From: Cyanophora paradoxa
Taxonomy: Eukaryota > Glaucocystophyceae > Cyanophorales > Cyanophoraceae
Direction of reading: 5' to 3'
Length of the DNA: 64,000 nt
Assembly: GCA_004431415.1 (NCBI GenBank)
Contig: QPMI01000130.1
Coordinates: forward strand, 29,930 to 93,929
Shown: one piece after another, positions 55,272-64,000 of the stretch
How the letters are laid out: the number at the start of each line of letters is the position of its first letter
How positions within the stretch are numbered: position 1 is the stretch's first letter
Made by a program: the position numbers and the translations under genes
The notes under the pieces: generated by a model
The model's input: only the letters and a program-made list of their open reading frames with translations
Databases searched by the model: none
What the model was told of the DNA's origin: nothing

Positions 55272-56765
55272 ATGCTGATGGCCTTTCCTCGCCCCAAGGA
55301 GGCAGGCCCGTGGGGAGGCGAGAGCAACTGCTTCGACTCGGTCCCGATGTCTTGCCGGAGCTCCGGCGCCAGCGCGGCCTCTGACCGCGACATGCTCGTG
55401 GTCCGCGCCCCCGGCCCCGCCGGCCGCGCTGCGCCCCGGCGAGCCCCGGCGCAGGCGCGGATGGCGGCGGAGGAGGCGCTTCGGATGAGCTACCTCTCGG
55501 GCTCGCCCGTGGACCCCGTGCTGGACGCGTACGCGGCCCAGGCGGCCGCTGCGGCGGCGGCCGCCGCCGTGCGCGCCGTCAAGAGCGGGGCCGCGGGGCG
55601 CGGCCTCGCGGGCGCCTCGTGCGCCTCGTCGGAGACGTCCTCGGTGGTGTCGCCGCCGGAGCGCTGCTCGTCGCCGACCTCGTCGGCCGGCAGCGACGAG
55701 CGCCTCGCCCCGGGGCCCGCCGGCGCCGCGCGCGAGGCCGCCGTCGTCTCCCCGACCGCCGGCGTCGACCCCCTCGGGCCCTCCCCCACCAACAAGCACG
55801 CCGAGCTCTACAAGGTCACAGCCCCCCGCCCCCGCGCCCCGCTGCGGCGGCGGCGCTGACGGGGCGGCGGCAGACGGAGATGTGCCGCTCGTGGAACGAG
55901 TCGGGGACGTGCCGGTACGGGATGAAGTGCCAGTTCGCGCACGGCGCGGACGAGCTGCGGCCCGTGCAGCGCCACCCGCGCTACAAGTCCCAGCACTGCA
56001 TCTCCTTCCACACCATCGGCACCTGCGCCTACGGCAAGCGCTGCCGCTTCTCCCACGAGCCCGGCCCCGCCGCCGCCGCCGCCGTCGCCGCCGCGGCCGC
56101 CGCGGCCGCCGCGGGGAGCGCGCCGGACGCCGCCAAGGGCCCCTCGCCCCCGATCTCCCCCACGGCCCTCCCCGCCGTCCCCGCCGCCCCGGCCCCGCAC
56201 CCGCGCCGGCTCCCGCCTTGGCACCGGCCCCGGTCCCGGCCCCGGCCGGTGTGTCGGGCCCGACGGCGACGGCGCAGGCGAAGCTGGCGGCCGCGGCGGC
56301 GGCAGCCGCCGCCGCGGCCGCGCAGTGGGAGCGGCAGGCGCGTGAGGTGCAGCAGCTGCAGGCGCAGCAGGCGGCGTACGAGCAGGCGATGGCGCGCGCG
56401 CACCGCCACATCCTCATCCACCAGCAGGCCATCGCCTCGGGCCAGCCCCTCGACCCCGCCCAGCACGCCGCCGCCGCCGCCGCCCTCGCCGCCGCTGCCA
56501 AGGCCGCCGCTGCCGCCGCCGCCGCCGCCGCCGCCAACGCCGGCGTGCCGGTGCCGGCGCCGCCGCCGGCCGGGGCCGGGGTGCCGTCGCCGCTGGGGCG
56601 GGCTCGCCGGCGAAGGGCCTCTCGCCGCGGAGCACGGGGGAGGGGCCGGGGGAGGCGGGGCCCGGCGGGGAGCGGTCGCCGGGGAGCGGGAGCGAGGACG
56701 AGGACGGCTCGGGGCGGCGCCTCCCCATCTTCGCCCGCCTCGAGCAGCTCTCCGTCCGCCCCTGA
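55272..56765 (+). CDS. tandem CCCH zinc-finger protein, TIS11/TTP type (second copy)
   Basis: Second RNA-binding CCCH protein of the window, in the opposite orientation to the copy at 21.8-23.2 kb. The frame from the ATG at 55272 (M-L-M-A-F-P-R-P-K) runs through a Ser-rich region to [16 protein letters not shown]-donor intron leads to finger 1, [20 protein letters not shown] (55881-55940), the linker R-H-P-R-Y-K-S and finger 2, [20 protein letters not shown] (about 55998-56057), both with C-x8-C-x5-C-x3-H spacing. The rest holds poly-Ala helices, a Gln-rich helix ([13 protein letters not shown]) and an acidic end, S-G-S-E-D-E-D-G. Stop at 56763-56765. Upstream frame stays open before 55272, so the true start may lie further 5'. 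Confidence 0.87.
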
Positions 56766-57826
56766 GCGCCCCCGCCGGCCCCGGGGCCCCGCCCGCTGCC
56801 CGGGGCCGAGACCCCCTCGGCTTCGATTTTCGATACCCCTGCATACCGTACCGTACCTGCCTCGGACCGTTTCGGACGACCCGGACTCTCCATGCATTTC
56901 AAGCGATCAATTCAAGCGCGAAGGATACAATACGTGGCACACTAGTATATGTTGTGGTTTGATTCGCTCCCTCTAGGTTAGTCCTCCTAAATGTTTTTTA
57001 TCTTTTTTCCGGCGTTTTTGCGCACTATACAGCCCTCTCGGTTTTATGACGAGAGTGACGATCCTATGAAGCTTATTTCAGTTCTTCCTTTGTGGTATTC
57101 ATAGTCGTGACCATGATGCTAGGCAGCCGTTGGCGGACATCACTCGGTCTTCGGTCTTTTATAATTAGCTAGCCGCATTCCTTTTTATCTCGATCGGGCC
57201 TTATCTTTGCGGTGGAGCTCTAGTAGAGCTCCTTTGGTTGTTAGGCACTGTGCGTATACTATCATAGTATAGGGTCCGATGGTCGTAGTATGCCTGGTTA
57301 TATGTCCTTGACTTATTCTAAAGTATGAATAATGGTATCAAATTGTCAGTGTCGTGCACGGTGCTCGAGTCGCGCAGCGACTCTCGCCGCCGTGACTGCT
57401 TCCGAAGTTCCAGGCTCCAGCTGATTCCGAATTTCCGAGTTCCAATTCGAAGGGTGAAAACTTGAAACATCGTCACGGCGCCCTCAGGGCCACTGGGCCC
57501 GGCCATGGGGTCCCGCGGTCCAACGGTTTAGATCTTCGAGTGCCGCATGCGCAGTGCGCGTGCGCCGCGACCGTCGGACGCTTCCGAAGTTCCGAATTCG
57601 ATCGCGAGGTCCCGAGCCTCGAAGCCTTTGAAGGCTTGCGCTTCAACTTGGCAACTCGCGCTTCGAGGCCCCGAGGCCTCTGCTGATCATGAGAGTCCCC
57701 GGGGGGACCCGCCCCGACGCCGCGACAGTCTGACGGCGTCTGATGGCTCGCGCTCTCCGAGTTTCCTTTCGTCTCAGAGTCTCCGCATGCGTGCATCGGT
57801 GTCAACACTCAACAGCGTGACACGCC

Positions 57827-57865
<39 letters not shown>

Positions 57866-58093
57866 CCTGGAGCGGGGCCCTGAAGGAGGATGCGGCCCCC
57901 CGGTGCCCCTGTTCCTCCCGTCGCTCCCGCGTGCCCAAGAGCGAGCAGCGTTTCCGAGGGCAGCTTCTAGAGGGCCCCCAATCGCGTCACGGGGCACGGC
58001 CGGCCGGCACCCGGCGCGTGGCGGGGCGGGGCGGAGGCGGGGGCCGGGGCGGGGCCGGGGAGGGGCGCTGGCGCCGGGGCGGGTGCGGGGCGG
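56766..58093. other. intergenic with trinucleotide run
   Basis: 1.3 kb; the first 600 bp are AT-richer with T runs after the CCCH gene (TTTTTTATCTTTTTT at about 56991-57006). GACCGTCGGAC at 57569 and a (GGC)n run at about 57828-57865. No exon recognised. Confidence 0.5.
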
Positions 58094-59411
58094 CTAGAGG
58101 GCTGCGGCGCCCGGGTGCTGGGCCTCGAAGGCGTCGATGAGCTCCTGCAGCTCGCCCTTCACCCGCGCCGCGTCCTGCCCGCCCCCGCCGTCAGCCGCGC
58201 CGCCCAGCACCGCCCCCTCGCCGAGAGGGGCGAGGTGGTGGAGAGGGCCAAGGAGCGAGGGGGGCGGTGGAGGTGTGGGGGGACGGGGGCGACGGGGGCG
58301 GGGGCGGGGCCGGCGGGAGCGCACGGCGTCGAGGACGCGGTCGATGAAAAGGGTCCCCGACACGTGGTCGAACCTGCCCCCGCCACGCCCCCGCTCGCCC
58401 CCCGGCGCGGCGCGGGCAGGCGGGCGGGCGGGCGGGCGGGCGGGGCGGACTCGTGCTGGAAGATGCGGGCGCGCCAGCCGGAGAGGTTCATGGTGAAGGG
58501 CTTGCCGGTCACGTCCTGCGCCTCGATGCGCACCCCGACGTGCCGCTGCGCGCCCGCGCCGCCTCGTCACTGGGGCGGGGCGGGCGGGCGGGGCGGGGCG
58601 GGCGGGGCGGGCGGGGCGGGGCGGGGCGGGGCGGGGCGGGGCGGGGCGGACGACGACGTCGAAGTTGATGCCGGGGAAGGAGAGGCAGCCCTCGGGCTCG
58701 ACGTCCTTCTTCTTCGACGTGCTCGTCAGCACCGGGTTGCAGAGCACGACCTCCGGGCCCCTGCGCCCCGCCGCCGCCCCGCCCCGCTCGCCCCGCCGGC
58801 CCGCACGCCCCCGGGTTCCGCCCCGCGCACTTCTTGGGGTCCCCCTCGGGGTTGAAGACGAGCAGGCGGAGGTTCACGCCGACCTGCGCCGCCGGCTCGG
58901 GGGCGGCGCGGCGGCGAGCAGCGAGCGGGGCACCTGCGGGGCGGCGAGGCCGACGCCGTCGGTCCTGTACATCGCCTCGAACATGCGCTCGACGAGCTTC
59001 GCGAGATTCGCGTCGAAGACCCGGATCTCCTCGTTCTTCGCGCGCAGCCGCGGGTCCGGATACTTCACGATTTCCAGCGGGGCCTCCAGCAGCCGCGAGT
59101 CAATGGAACCGTCTGCCGCCGCGAGATCGACGATCGGCGCGCGCGGGCACAGGCGGGGCGCGCCGGTCCACGCACCCTCCTTCACCGGCGGGAAGCTCAC
59201 GGCGGACATCACCACCGGCGCCGCGGCGCTCGCGGACCACCTCACGCTGCATCCAAAGCGAGCCTGGCGCCCCAGGAACTCCGAGCGGAGCGCGGCGCCA
59301 GCCCGACGGGGCGCGCTGGCTCTGCAGGCCGCCACGGCGCGGGCCGCCGCCGCGGCGCGGGGGGATGCCGCAGCCAGCCCGAGGGGCGCAGAGACAGCGA
59401 AACAAGCCATC
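58094..59411 (-). CDS. def: peptide deformylase, plastid-type (PDF1B-like) with leader
   Basis: Removes the formyl group from the first Met of proteins made in the plastid. ATG at 59411 starts [11 protein letters not shown]; Phe at position 4 matches the glaucophyte-type plastid leader. An Ala/Arg-rich leader follows to about residue 75. The enzyme has [12 protein letters not shown], then motif 1, G-V-G-L-A-A-P-Q-V (about 58935-58960), and V-L-C-N-P-V. Motif 2, [10 protein letters not shown], carries the metal-binding Cys (about 58670-58705). Motif 3 is split by an intron: I-F-Q-H-E | [12 protein letters not shown] (metal-binding His pair, catalytic Glu). The stop is at 58096-58094 after P-G-A-A-A-L. 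One intron contains the (GGGGC)n tract at 58568-58650. Confidence 0.93.
58568..58650. repeat. (GGGGC)n/(GGGC)n tract inside a deformylase intron
   Basis: Eighty bases of GGGGCGGGGCGGGCGGGGC on the plus strand, lying in an intron of the minus-strand deformylase. The transcript would carry CCCCG repeats and the template strand can form G-quadruplexes. Confidence 0.9.
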
Positions 59412-59611
59412 TCGGGCGTCGGGTGAAGACCTCGAAGCGTCGGAAGCGAGTTTGTGGGGGTACCGGAGGCGAGCTTCGCGGCGGGTTTCGAGCTCCTGCC
59501 CCGGTGCTGGTCACGCACGTCATTGATCAGCCCTCTGCAGCGGCGGGGAGGCTCGCCCGCGGAGTCTGCGATGTCTGCCGCTGTGCACGCGTTCTAGGTC
59601 GACGGCCTGCA

Positions 59612-62600
59612 ATGGGGTCAGCCCTAAGCAACAACTCTCAGCGCGGGCGCGTCGTGACGAAGGGACCTGCAACGTCTACGCCCGGCGAGTCTCGTGGCGC
59701 TGGCCGGACCTCACGCAGCTCCGATGGGAACGCGTCGGAAGGGAAGCAGTCCCTGGGAGCATCTCTCTCCGAAAAAGCGGCATCTAAGAGCCACGACTAC
59801 GTGGACTTGCAGCAGAGGCTTTCGCACCTGCGACTCCAGCGCTCGGATGGCACCTCGCCGGCCGGCAGCGCCAATGCCTCTCCAGCCGCAACGCAGACTC
59901 TAACGCAGGCGAACGGCCTGCAAGTGCCCCCGCCCAAGGTGGAAACCCTCAGCATACCCGCGCCACCGCCGGCCGAACCCCCTGCGACGCTGCAACCTGC
60001 CGCACTCGACCCCAGGCTCGCGCCGCCAGAAGTGCGCCACCTCCCGCGCCGCGCTCCCCACGCCTTGGACCGAAGCGCGTGCGCCAGCCTCCAGAGCACT
60101 TCGGCGAAGAGGAGGAGGAGGAGGAGGCGGCGCACGATGACGGCTACTACACGTGCGCCCTCCTTCCGCTTCCTTATCCCCCGCGCTGCGGTGACGGGGC
60201 CGCGCCGGGCGCGGCGGGCGGCAGGGAGGAGGAAAGGAGGAGGAGGCGGGGGCAGAGCGCGCAGCGGGTGGAGGCGCCGCCGCAGCCGATCCGGTGGCAG
60301 CGGGGCGAGATGCTCGGCGCCGGCGCCTTCGGGAAGGTCTTCCTCGGCCTCAACGTCGACACCGGCGAGCTCATCGCCATCAAGCAGGCCCGCCCCGCCC
60401 CGCCCCGCCCTCCCCCGTGCTCCGCCCCGCGGCGAGCCGCCGGCGCAGGTCTCCTACGCCGGCATCAACAAGCAGAAGGCGGAGGAGGTGCGCGGGGCCG
60501 GCCGCGCAGGAGGCGCCGGGGCCGGCGGGGCCGGCTGGGGGCTGACAGGGGCGGCGGGGGCAGCACGTGGCGGCGCTGGAGGTGGAGATCGCGCTGCTGA
60601 AGCAGCTGCAGCACGAGAACATCGTCCGCTACGTCGGCTCCGAGACAGACCCCGAGCACCAGGAGATACGGTCCGCCCGCCCCGCCCTGCCCCGCCCCCT
60701 CCACGCCCCCGCCCCTCGCCTCACGCACCACCCCGCAGCATCTTCCTGGAGTACGTTCCGGGCGGCTCCATCGCCTCCCTCATCTCCAAGGCCCGCCCGC
60801 CCCGCCGCCGCCCCGCCGCCTGCGCGCCGGCTCGGGGGGCGAGGCGGGGCGGGGCGCAGTTCGGGCACCTGACGGAGTCGGTGATCCGGGTCTACACGCG
60901 GCAGCTGCTCCTCGGCCTCGACTACCTCCACTCCCACCAGATCATGCACCGCGGTCCGCCGGCCCCGCCGCCCCCGGCCCGCCCGGCTGCTGGCCGTGAC
61001 CCCGGGCGGGGGCCTCGCGGGGGCAGACATCAAGGGGGCGAACATCCTGGTGGACAACACGGGGACGATCAAGCTGGCGGACTTCGGGGCGTCGAAGAAG
61101 CTCGCGGAGATCATGACGATCTCGGACGGGCACAAGTCGCTGCGCGGCACGCCCTACTGGATGGCCCCCGAGGTCATCAAGCAGACCGGCCACGGCCGCC
61201 AGGCCGACATCTGGTCCGTCGGCTGCACCGTCCTCGAGATGGCCACCGGCGCGCCCCGCCCCGCCCCGCGCCGCGCCGGCGGCCGCTGAGGGCTCGGGCG
61301 CAGGGAAGCCGCCGTGGTCGCAGTTCCAGTCGCAGGTGTCGGCGCTCTTCCACATCGCGTCGGCCAAGGGCCCGCCCCCCATCCCCGAGCACCTCTCCGC
61401 CGACGCCCACGACTTCCTCATGCTCTGCTTCCGCCGGCCCGCCCCGCCCCCGCCCCCGCCGGCCCCGCCGGCCCCGCCACGCGCGCCCCGCTGACGGCGC
61501 GGCGCAGGAGCCCGAAGGAGCGCCCGAACGCCTCGCGCCTGCTCACGCACCCCTTCGTCGCGAACGTGCCCGGGGCGGCCCGCGCGCGCCCCGGCCCCCG
61601 CCCCAAGCTACGACCGGGCGGCCTACGGGGGCCCCCTCTACGAGGCGGAGACGATCCTCGAGGACGAGGCGGCCGAGGCCGAGGCCGAGGCCGCCGCCGC
61701 CGCCGCCGCCGCCGCCGCCCAGCCCCCGCCCGCCCCGCCGGCACCGGCGCACCCTCCCCGGCCTCCGGCGGCCCTGGCCCGCGGTCGCGGGGCGGCCCCG
61801 GGGCGCCCGGGCGGGGGCGCGCGGGGAGCGTGCGGAGAGCGTGCCAGTGCCGGGGCGGCAGGGGGCGAGATCCTCGGCTTCCTCGCCGACAAGGTCCAGC
61901 GCGACTACGACGTCCGCCCCGCCCCCGCGCCCGCCCCGCCCCCGCCCGCCCGCGCTCACGCCCCCGCAGTCCCTCACCGACGGCCGCTTCCGGGACGGGT
62001 ACGCGTCGATCCTGCGGCAGCACGCGGCGGAGCGCGGGGAGGGGCCACCGGCCCCGGGCAGCGGCCGCCGCCAGCTGAGCGCCCCCCGGGCCCGGCCCCA
62101 GCGGCGGCTCCCCGCACCCGCCCCGCGGCAACGGCTACGGCTACGGGGCGCCCCCGCCGCGCGGCGGCCAGCTGCCGCCGCTGCGGGCGGCGCCCCCGCG
62201 CCCTCGAGCGGCATGGGCGAGTCGCCTTCGGGGCGGGCGGGGCGGGCGGGGCCCGGCCCCGGCCCCGGGGCGGGCGGGGGCGGGCGGCTGGCGGTGGCGC
62301 TGCCGGAGGAGGGGGACTGGGAGAGGGAGGCGCGGCGGCGGCAGTACGTGGCCGAGCTCGACGCCGAGCTGCAGCGCATGCGCGACGCCCGCCGCCAGCA
62401 GCAGCAGCAGCAGCTCCAGCAGGGCCCGCCCCAGCCGCAGGGCCCCGCCGGCGGGGACTGGGGCGGGGCGCGGGGGAGGGCGGGGGAGCCCGTACGGCGG
62501 GGCAGCCCCTTCAGCGCCGGCGGCAGCGGCCGCAGCGGCCACAGCGGCCGCAGCGGCGGGTCGCGCGCGGGCGGAGGCTGGGCGCCCCCGGGGCGGCGGG

Positions 62601-62697
62601 GGAGGGGGCGGCGTGGGGCCGGGAGGGCCCCGAGGCGCCGTGGCGGAACGCGCCGGGGCGGCCCCGCGAGGTCGACCCCCAGTACGGCGCCTACTAG
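59612..62697 (+). CDS. MAP3K-type Ser/Thr protein kinase (ANP/MEKK-like), possible N-myristoylation
   Basis: ATG at 59612, M-G-S-A-L-S-N-N: Gly2 and Ser6 fit an N-myristoylation signal. A 200-residue Ser/Pro-rich region precedes the kinase. Kinase blocks: [12 protein letters not shown] (Gly loop), I-A-I-K-Q (catalytic Lys), [17 protein letters not shown] (Glu of helix C), [56 protein letters not shown] and K-P-P-W-S-Q. These are diagnostic of the MEKK/ANP branch. Four introns here (60388-60448, 60791-60859, 61249-61303, 61437-61507) are GC-AG and fall exactly where the alignment needs them. The C-terminal half is Ala/Pro/Gln-rich with a short helix and ends V-D-P-Q-Y-G-A-Y, stop 62695-62697. 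Confidence 0.93.
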
Positions 62698-62979
62698 CAG
62701 GGGCCCGCAGGCCCCGCAGCAGCTCCCGTCCCCCGCCCCCGCCCGCCTCCTGGCCTCCCCGCGCAGCGAAGCGCTCGCCCCCCGCCCCCGTCCCCGTCCC
62801 TTCCCCGTCCCGTTCCTGCAGCAACTCGCTATCTCTCCTGCAACCCGCTTTGTATGTGTCTGTGAAGAAGGAAGTGCACGTGATTAGAAAGCACGCGGTG
62901 GGCGCTGAGCGGCTCTGTATCACGTCGAGAGCTGGAGCACAGAGCGGGCAGCGGAGAGAGGTCGGGGCGGGGCGGGGGG
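62698..62979. other. convergent intergenic
   Basis: 280 bp between the kinase and the synthetase stops, with TTGTATGTGTCTGTGAAG near 62849 as possible T/G-rich 3'-processing DNA. Nothing coding. Confidence 0.45.
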
Positions 62980-64000
62980 CTACTGGGAGGCGAGCCAGGC
63001 GTTGAGGGCGGCGAGGCGCTTGTCGAGGGGCACGGCGGCGGGGACGTCGAGGCCCTCCGCCTCCGCCAGCTTCACCAGCTTCAGCGCCGCCCCCACGTCC
63101 GGGCCCTGCCCGCCCCGTCCCGCCCCGCCCTCAGCACGCGCCCCGGCAGAGCCGGCGCGGGGGCGGGTGCGGGGGCGGCCTCGCCTGGAGCTGGCCGGTG
63201 AGGGCGAGGCGGAGGGGCATGAAGAGCTTCTTGCCCTTGCGGCCCGTCTCGGCCTGGAGGCCCTTCACGAACTCCTTCCACTTGGCCGTGTCCAGCTGCT
63301 GCTCGGCCCCCAGCGCCCCCGCCTCGTACTGCGCCACCACCCTGCCCCCGCCCCGCCTCGGCGCGGGGAGGGGCGGGGGGGCGGGGGCGGGCGCGCGTCC
63401 TGGCGAATTCGACGAAGGCGTCCTCGAGGAGAGCGGCGCGCCCGTCGGCGCCCGGCGTCTCCCCGCGCATCGTCGCCTCCAGCGGGTACGAGACCGCCGA
63501 CTCCAGCGCCCCGTTCGCGTCCGTCACCTGCCGCCCCGCCCCGCCCCCTCAGCCCCCGCCCCGCCGGGCGCCCGGGACCCAGGGGCCCGGGGGCCGCGCG
63601 GGCCTTCTCGAGGGAGTCCTTGAAGAGGGCGACGGCGGCCGACAGGAACGGGCTCGCCTGCGCGCCGCCGCGGCTGTCGGAGGGGGCCGGGCGGGATGGG
63701 GCGGGGCGGGGCGGGGCGGACGGCGGGGTCCATGGAGTCGGCGCCGCGGACGATGCCGGCCTTGCCCCACTCCTCTGCCATCGTCTTCGCCACCTGCGCC
63801 CGCCCCCCGCCACCGCCCCGCGTCGGCCGCCGCAGCGAGGGGGGGTCGGGGGGCGGGGCGGCGGGGCGGGGCGGGGCGGGCCTGGTCGGCGGGGAGGGAC
63901 TTGACGTGCTGGCCGTTGACCCAGCGCAGCTTCGCCTGGTCGAAGATCGCCGCGCTCTTCGTGATCCGGTCCAGCGAGAACGCTGCCCCCGGCCCCGCCC
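62980..64000 (-). CDS. glutamyl-tRNA synthetase, bacterial/organellar type (3' part; 5' end outside window)
   Basis: Attaches Glu to tRNA in plastid and/or mitochondrion. The window contains the C-terminal part only. At the edge, A-F-S-L-D-R-I-T-K-S-A-A-I-F-D-Q-A-K-L-R-W-V-N-G-Q-H (63900-63985) is the typical segment just after the K-M-S-K-R-H-G loop. Downstream are a W-K-E-F-V-K-G-L-Q-A-E-T-G block and G-K-K-L-F-M-P-L-R-L-A-L-T-G (63195-63290), then G-P-D-V-G-A-A-L-K-L-V-K-L-A. The stop is at 62982-62980 after N-A-W-L-A-S-Q. Introns have C-rich starts. The HIGH and KMSKR motifs would lie beyond position 64000, so neither activity nor leader can be checked here. Confidence 0.88.

Noticed and set aside
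1-64000. CRISPR array, prophage or operon structure
   Set aside because: No regularly spaced short repeats with unique spacers; genes are spliced and individually promoted, so the DNA is eukaryotic.

Overview
Nuclear DNA of a photosynthetic eukaryote. Genes are packed at roughly one per 2-5 kb on both strands, very GC-rich, and cut by many short spliceosomal introns (about 35-165 bp). The marker for the lineage is the minus-strand gene at 37360-38811. It encodes a phycobilisome rod-core linker of the CpcG type, interrupted by introns and preceded by a targeting leader that starts M-N-A-F. Phycobilisomes occur in eukaryotes only in red algae and glaucophytes. Red algae usually keep cpcG in the plastid genome, and a Phe near the N-terminus is the hallmark of glaucophyte (and red algal) plastid leaders, so a glaucophyte such as Cyanophora is the best guess. 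A plastid-type peptide deformylase at 58094-59411 starts M-A-C-F, the same style of leader.

Layout. 1-6100: repeat-rich DNA with a ~105-bp and a 141-bp tandem array, plus one possible glyoxalase-fold remnant. 6.1-16 kb: a weak HDAC-like candidate (-), ATG4 autophagy protease (+), RDH10-like short-chain dehydrogenase (-), an EEF1A-lysine-methyltransferase-like protein (+), a UBL3/MUB membrane-anchored ubiquitin-fold protein with a CaaX end (+) and an aldo-keto reductase (-). 16.6-20.4 kb: a large coiled-coil protein (+). 21.8-23.2 kb: a tandem CCCH (TIS11/TTP-type) zinc-finger protein (-). 23.2-26.9 kb: AT-richer spacer with inverted repeats and MITE-like elements. 26.9-29.2 kb: a histidine-phosphatase (-) divergent from TMEM258/OST subunit (+). 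29.8-36.6 kb: one long ankyrin-pseudokinase-coiled-coil gene (+). 37.4-38.8 kb: CpcG linker (-). 39.4-41.0 kb: unknown gene (-). 41.1-46.3 kb: NOV-like GHKL-ATPase giant (-). 46.6-47.8 kb: TrmH/SpoU rRNA methyltransferase (-). 48.3-52.5 kb: membrane-anchored cyclic-nucleotide phosphodiesterase (+). 52.6-55.3 kb: second transposon-rich spacer. 55.3-56.8 kb: a second CCCH protein (+). 58.1-59.4 kb: peptide deformylase (-). 59.6-62.7 kb: MAP3K-type kinase with a possible myristoylation start (+). 62.98-64 kb: 3' part of an organellar-type glutamyl-tRNA synthetase (-).

The genes are not one pathway; they are a normal eukaryotic mix of signalling, RNA, organelle and housekeeping functions. The most unusual property of the window is its splicing. 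Many introns begin GC (typically GCCCGCC or GCGCGCC) rather than GT and end GCAG. They are C-rich at the 5' end and G-rich at the 3' end, so they can fold back on themselves, and they look alike from gene to gene. Eleven GC-AG introns could be placed by eye with an open frame, most of them inside a recognisable protein-family alignment. Because exons are stitched across such introns, the gene boundaries given here are approximate unless an exact start or stop is stated.
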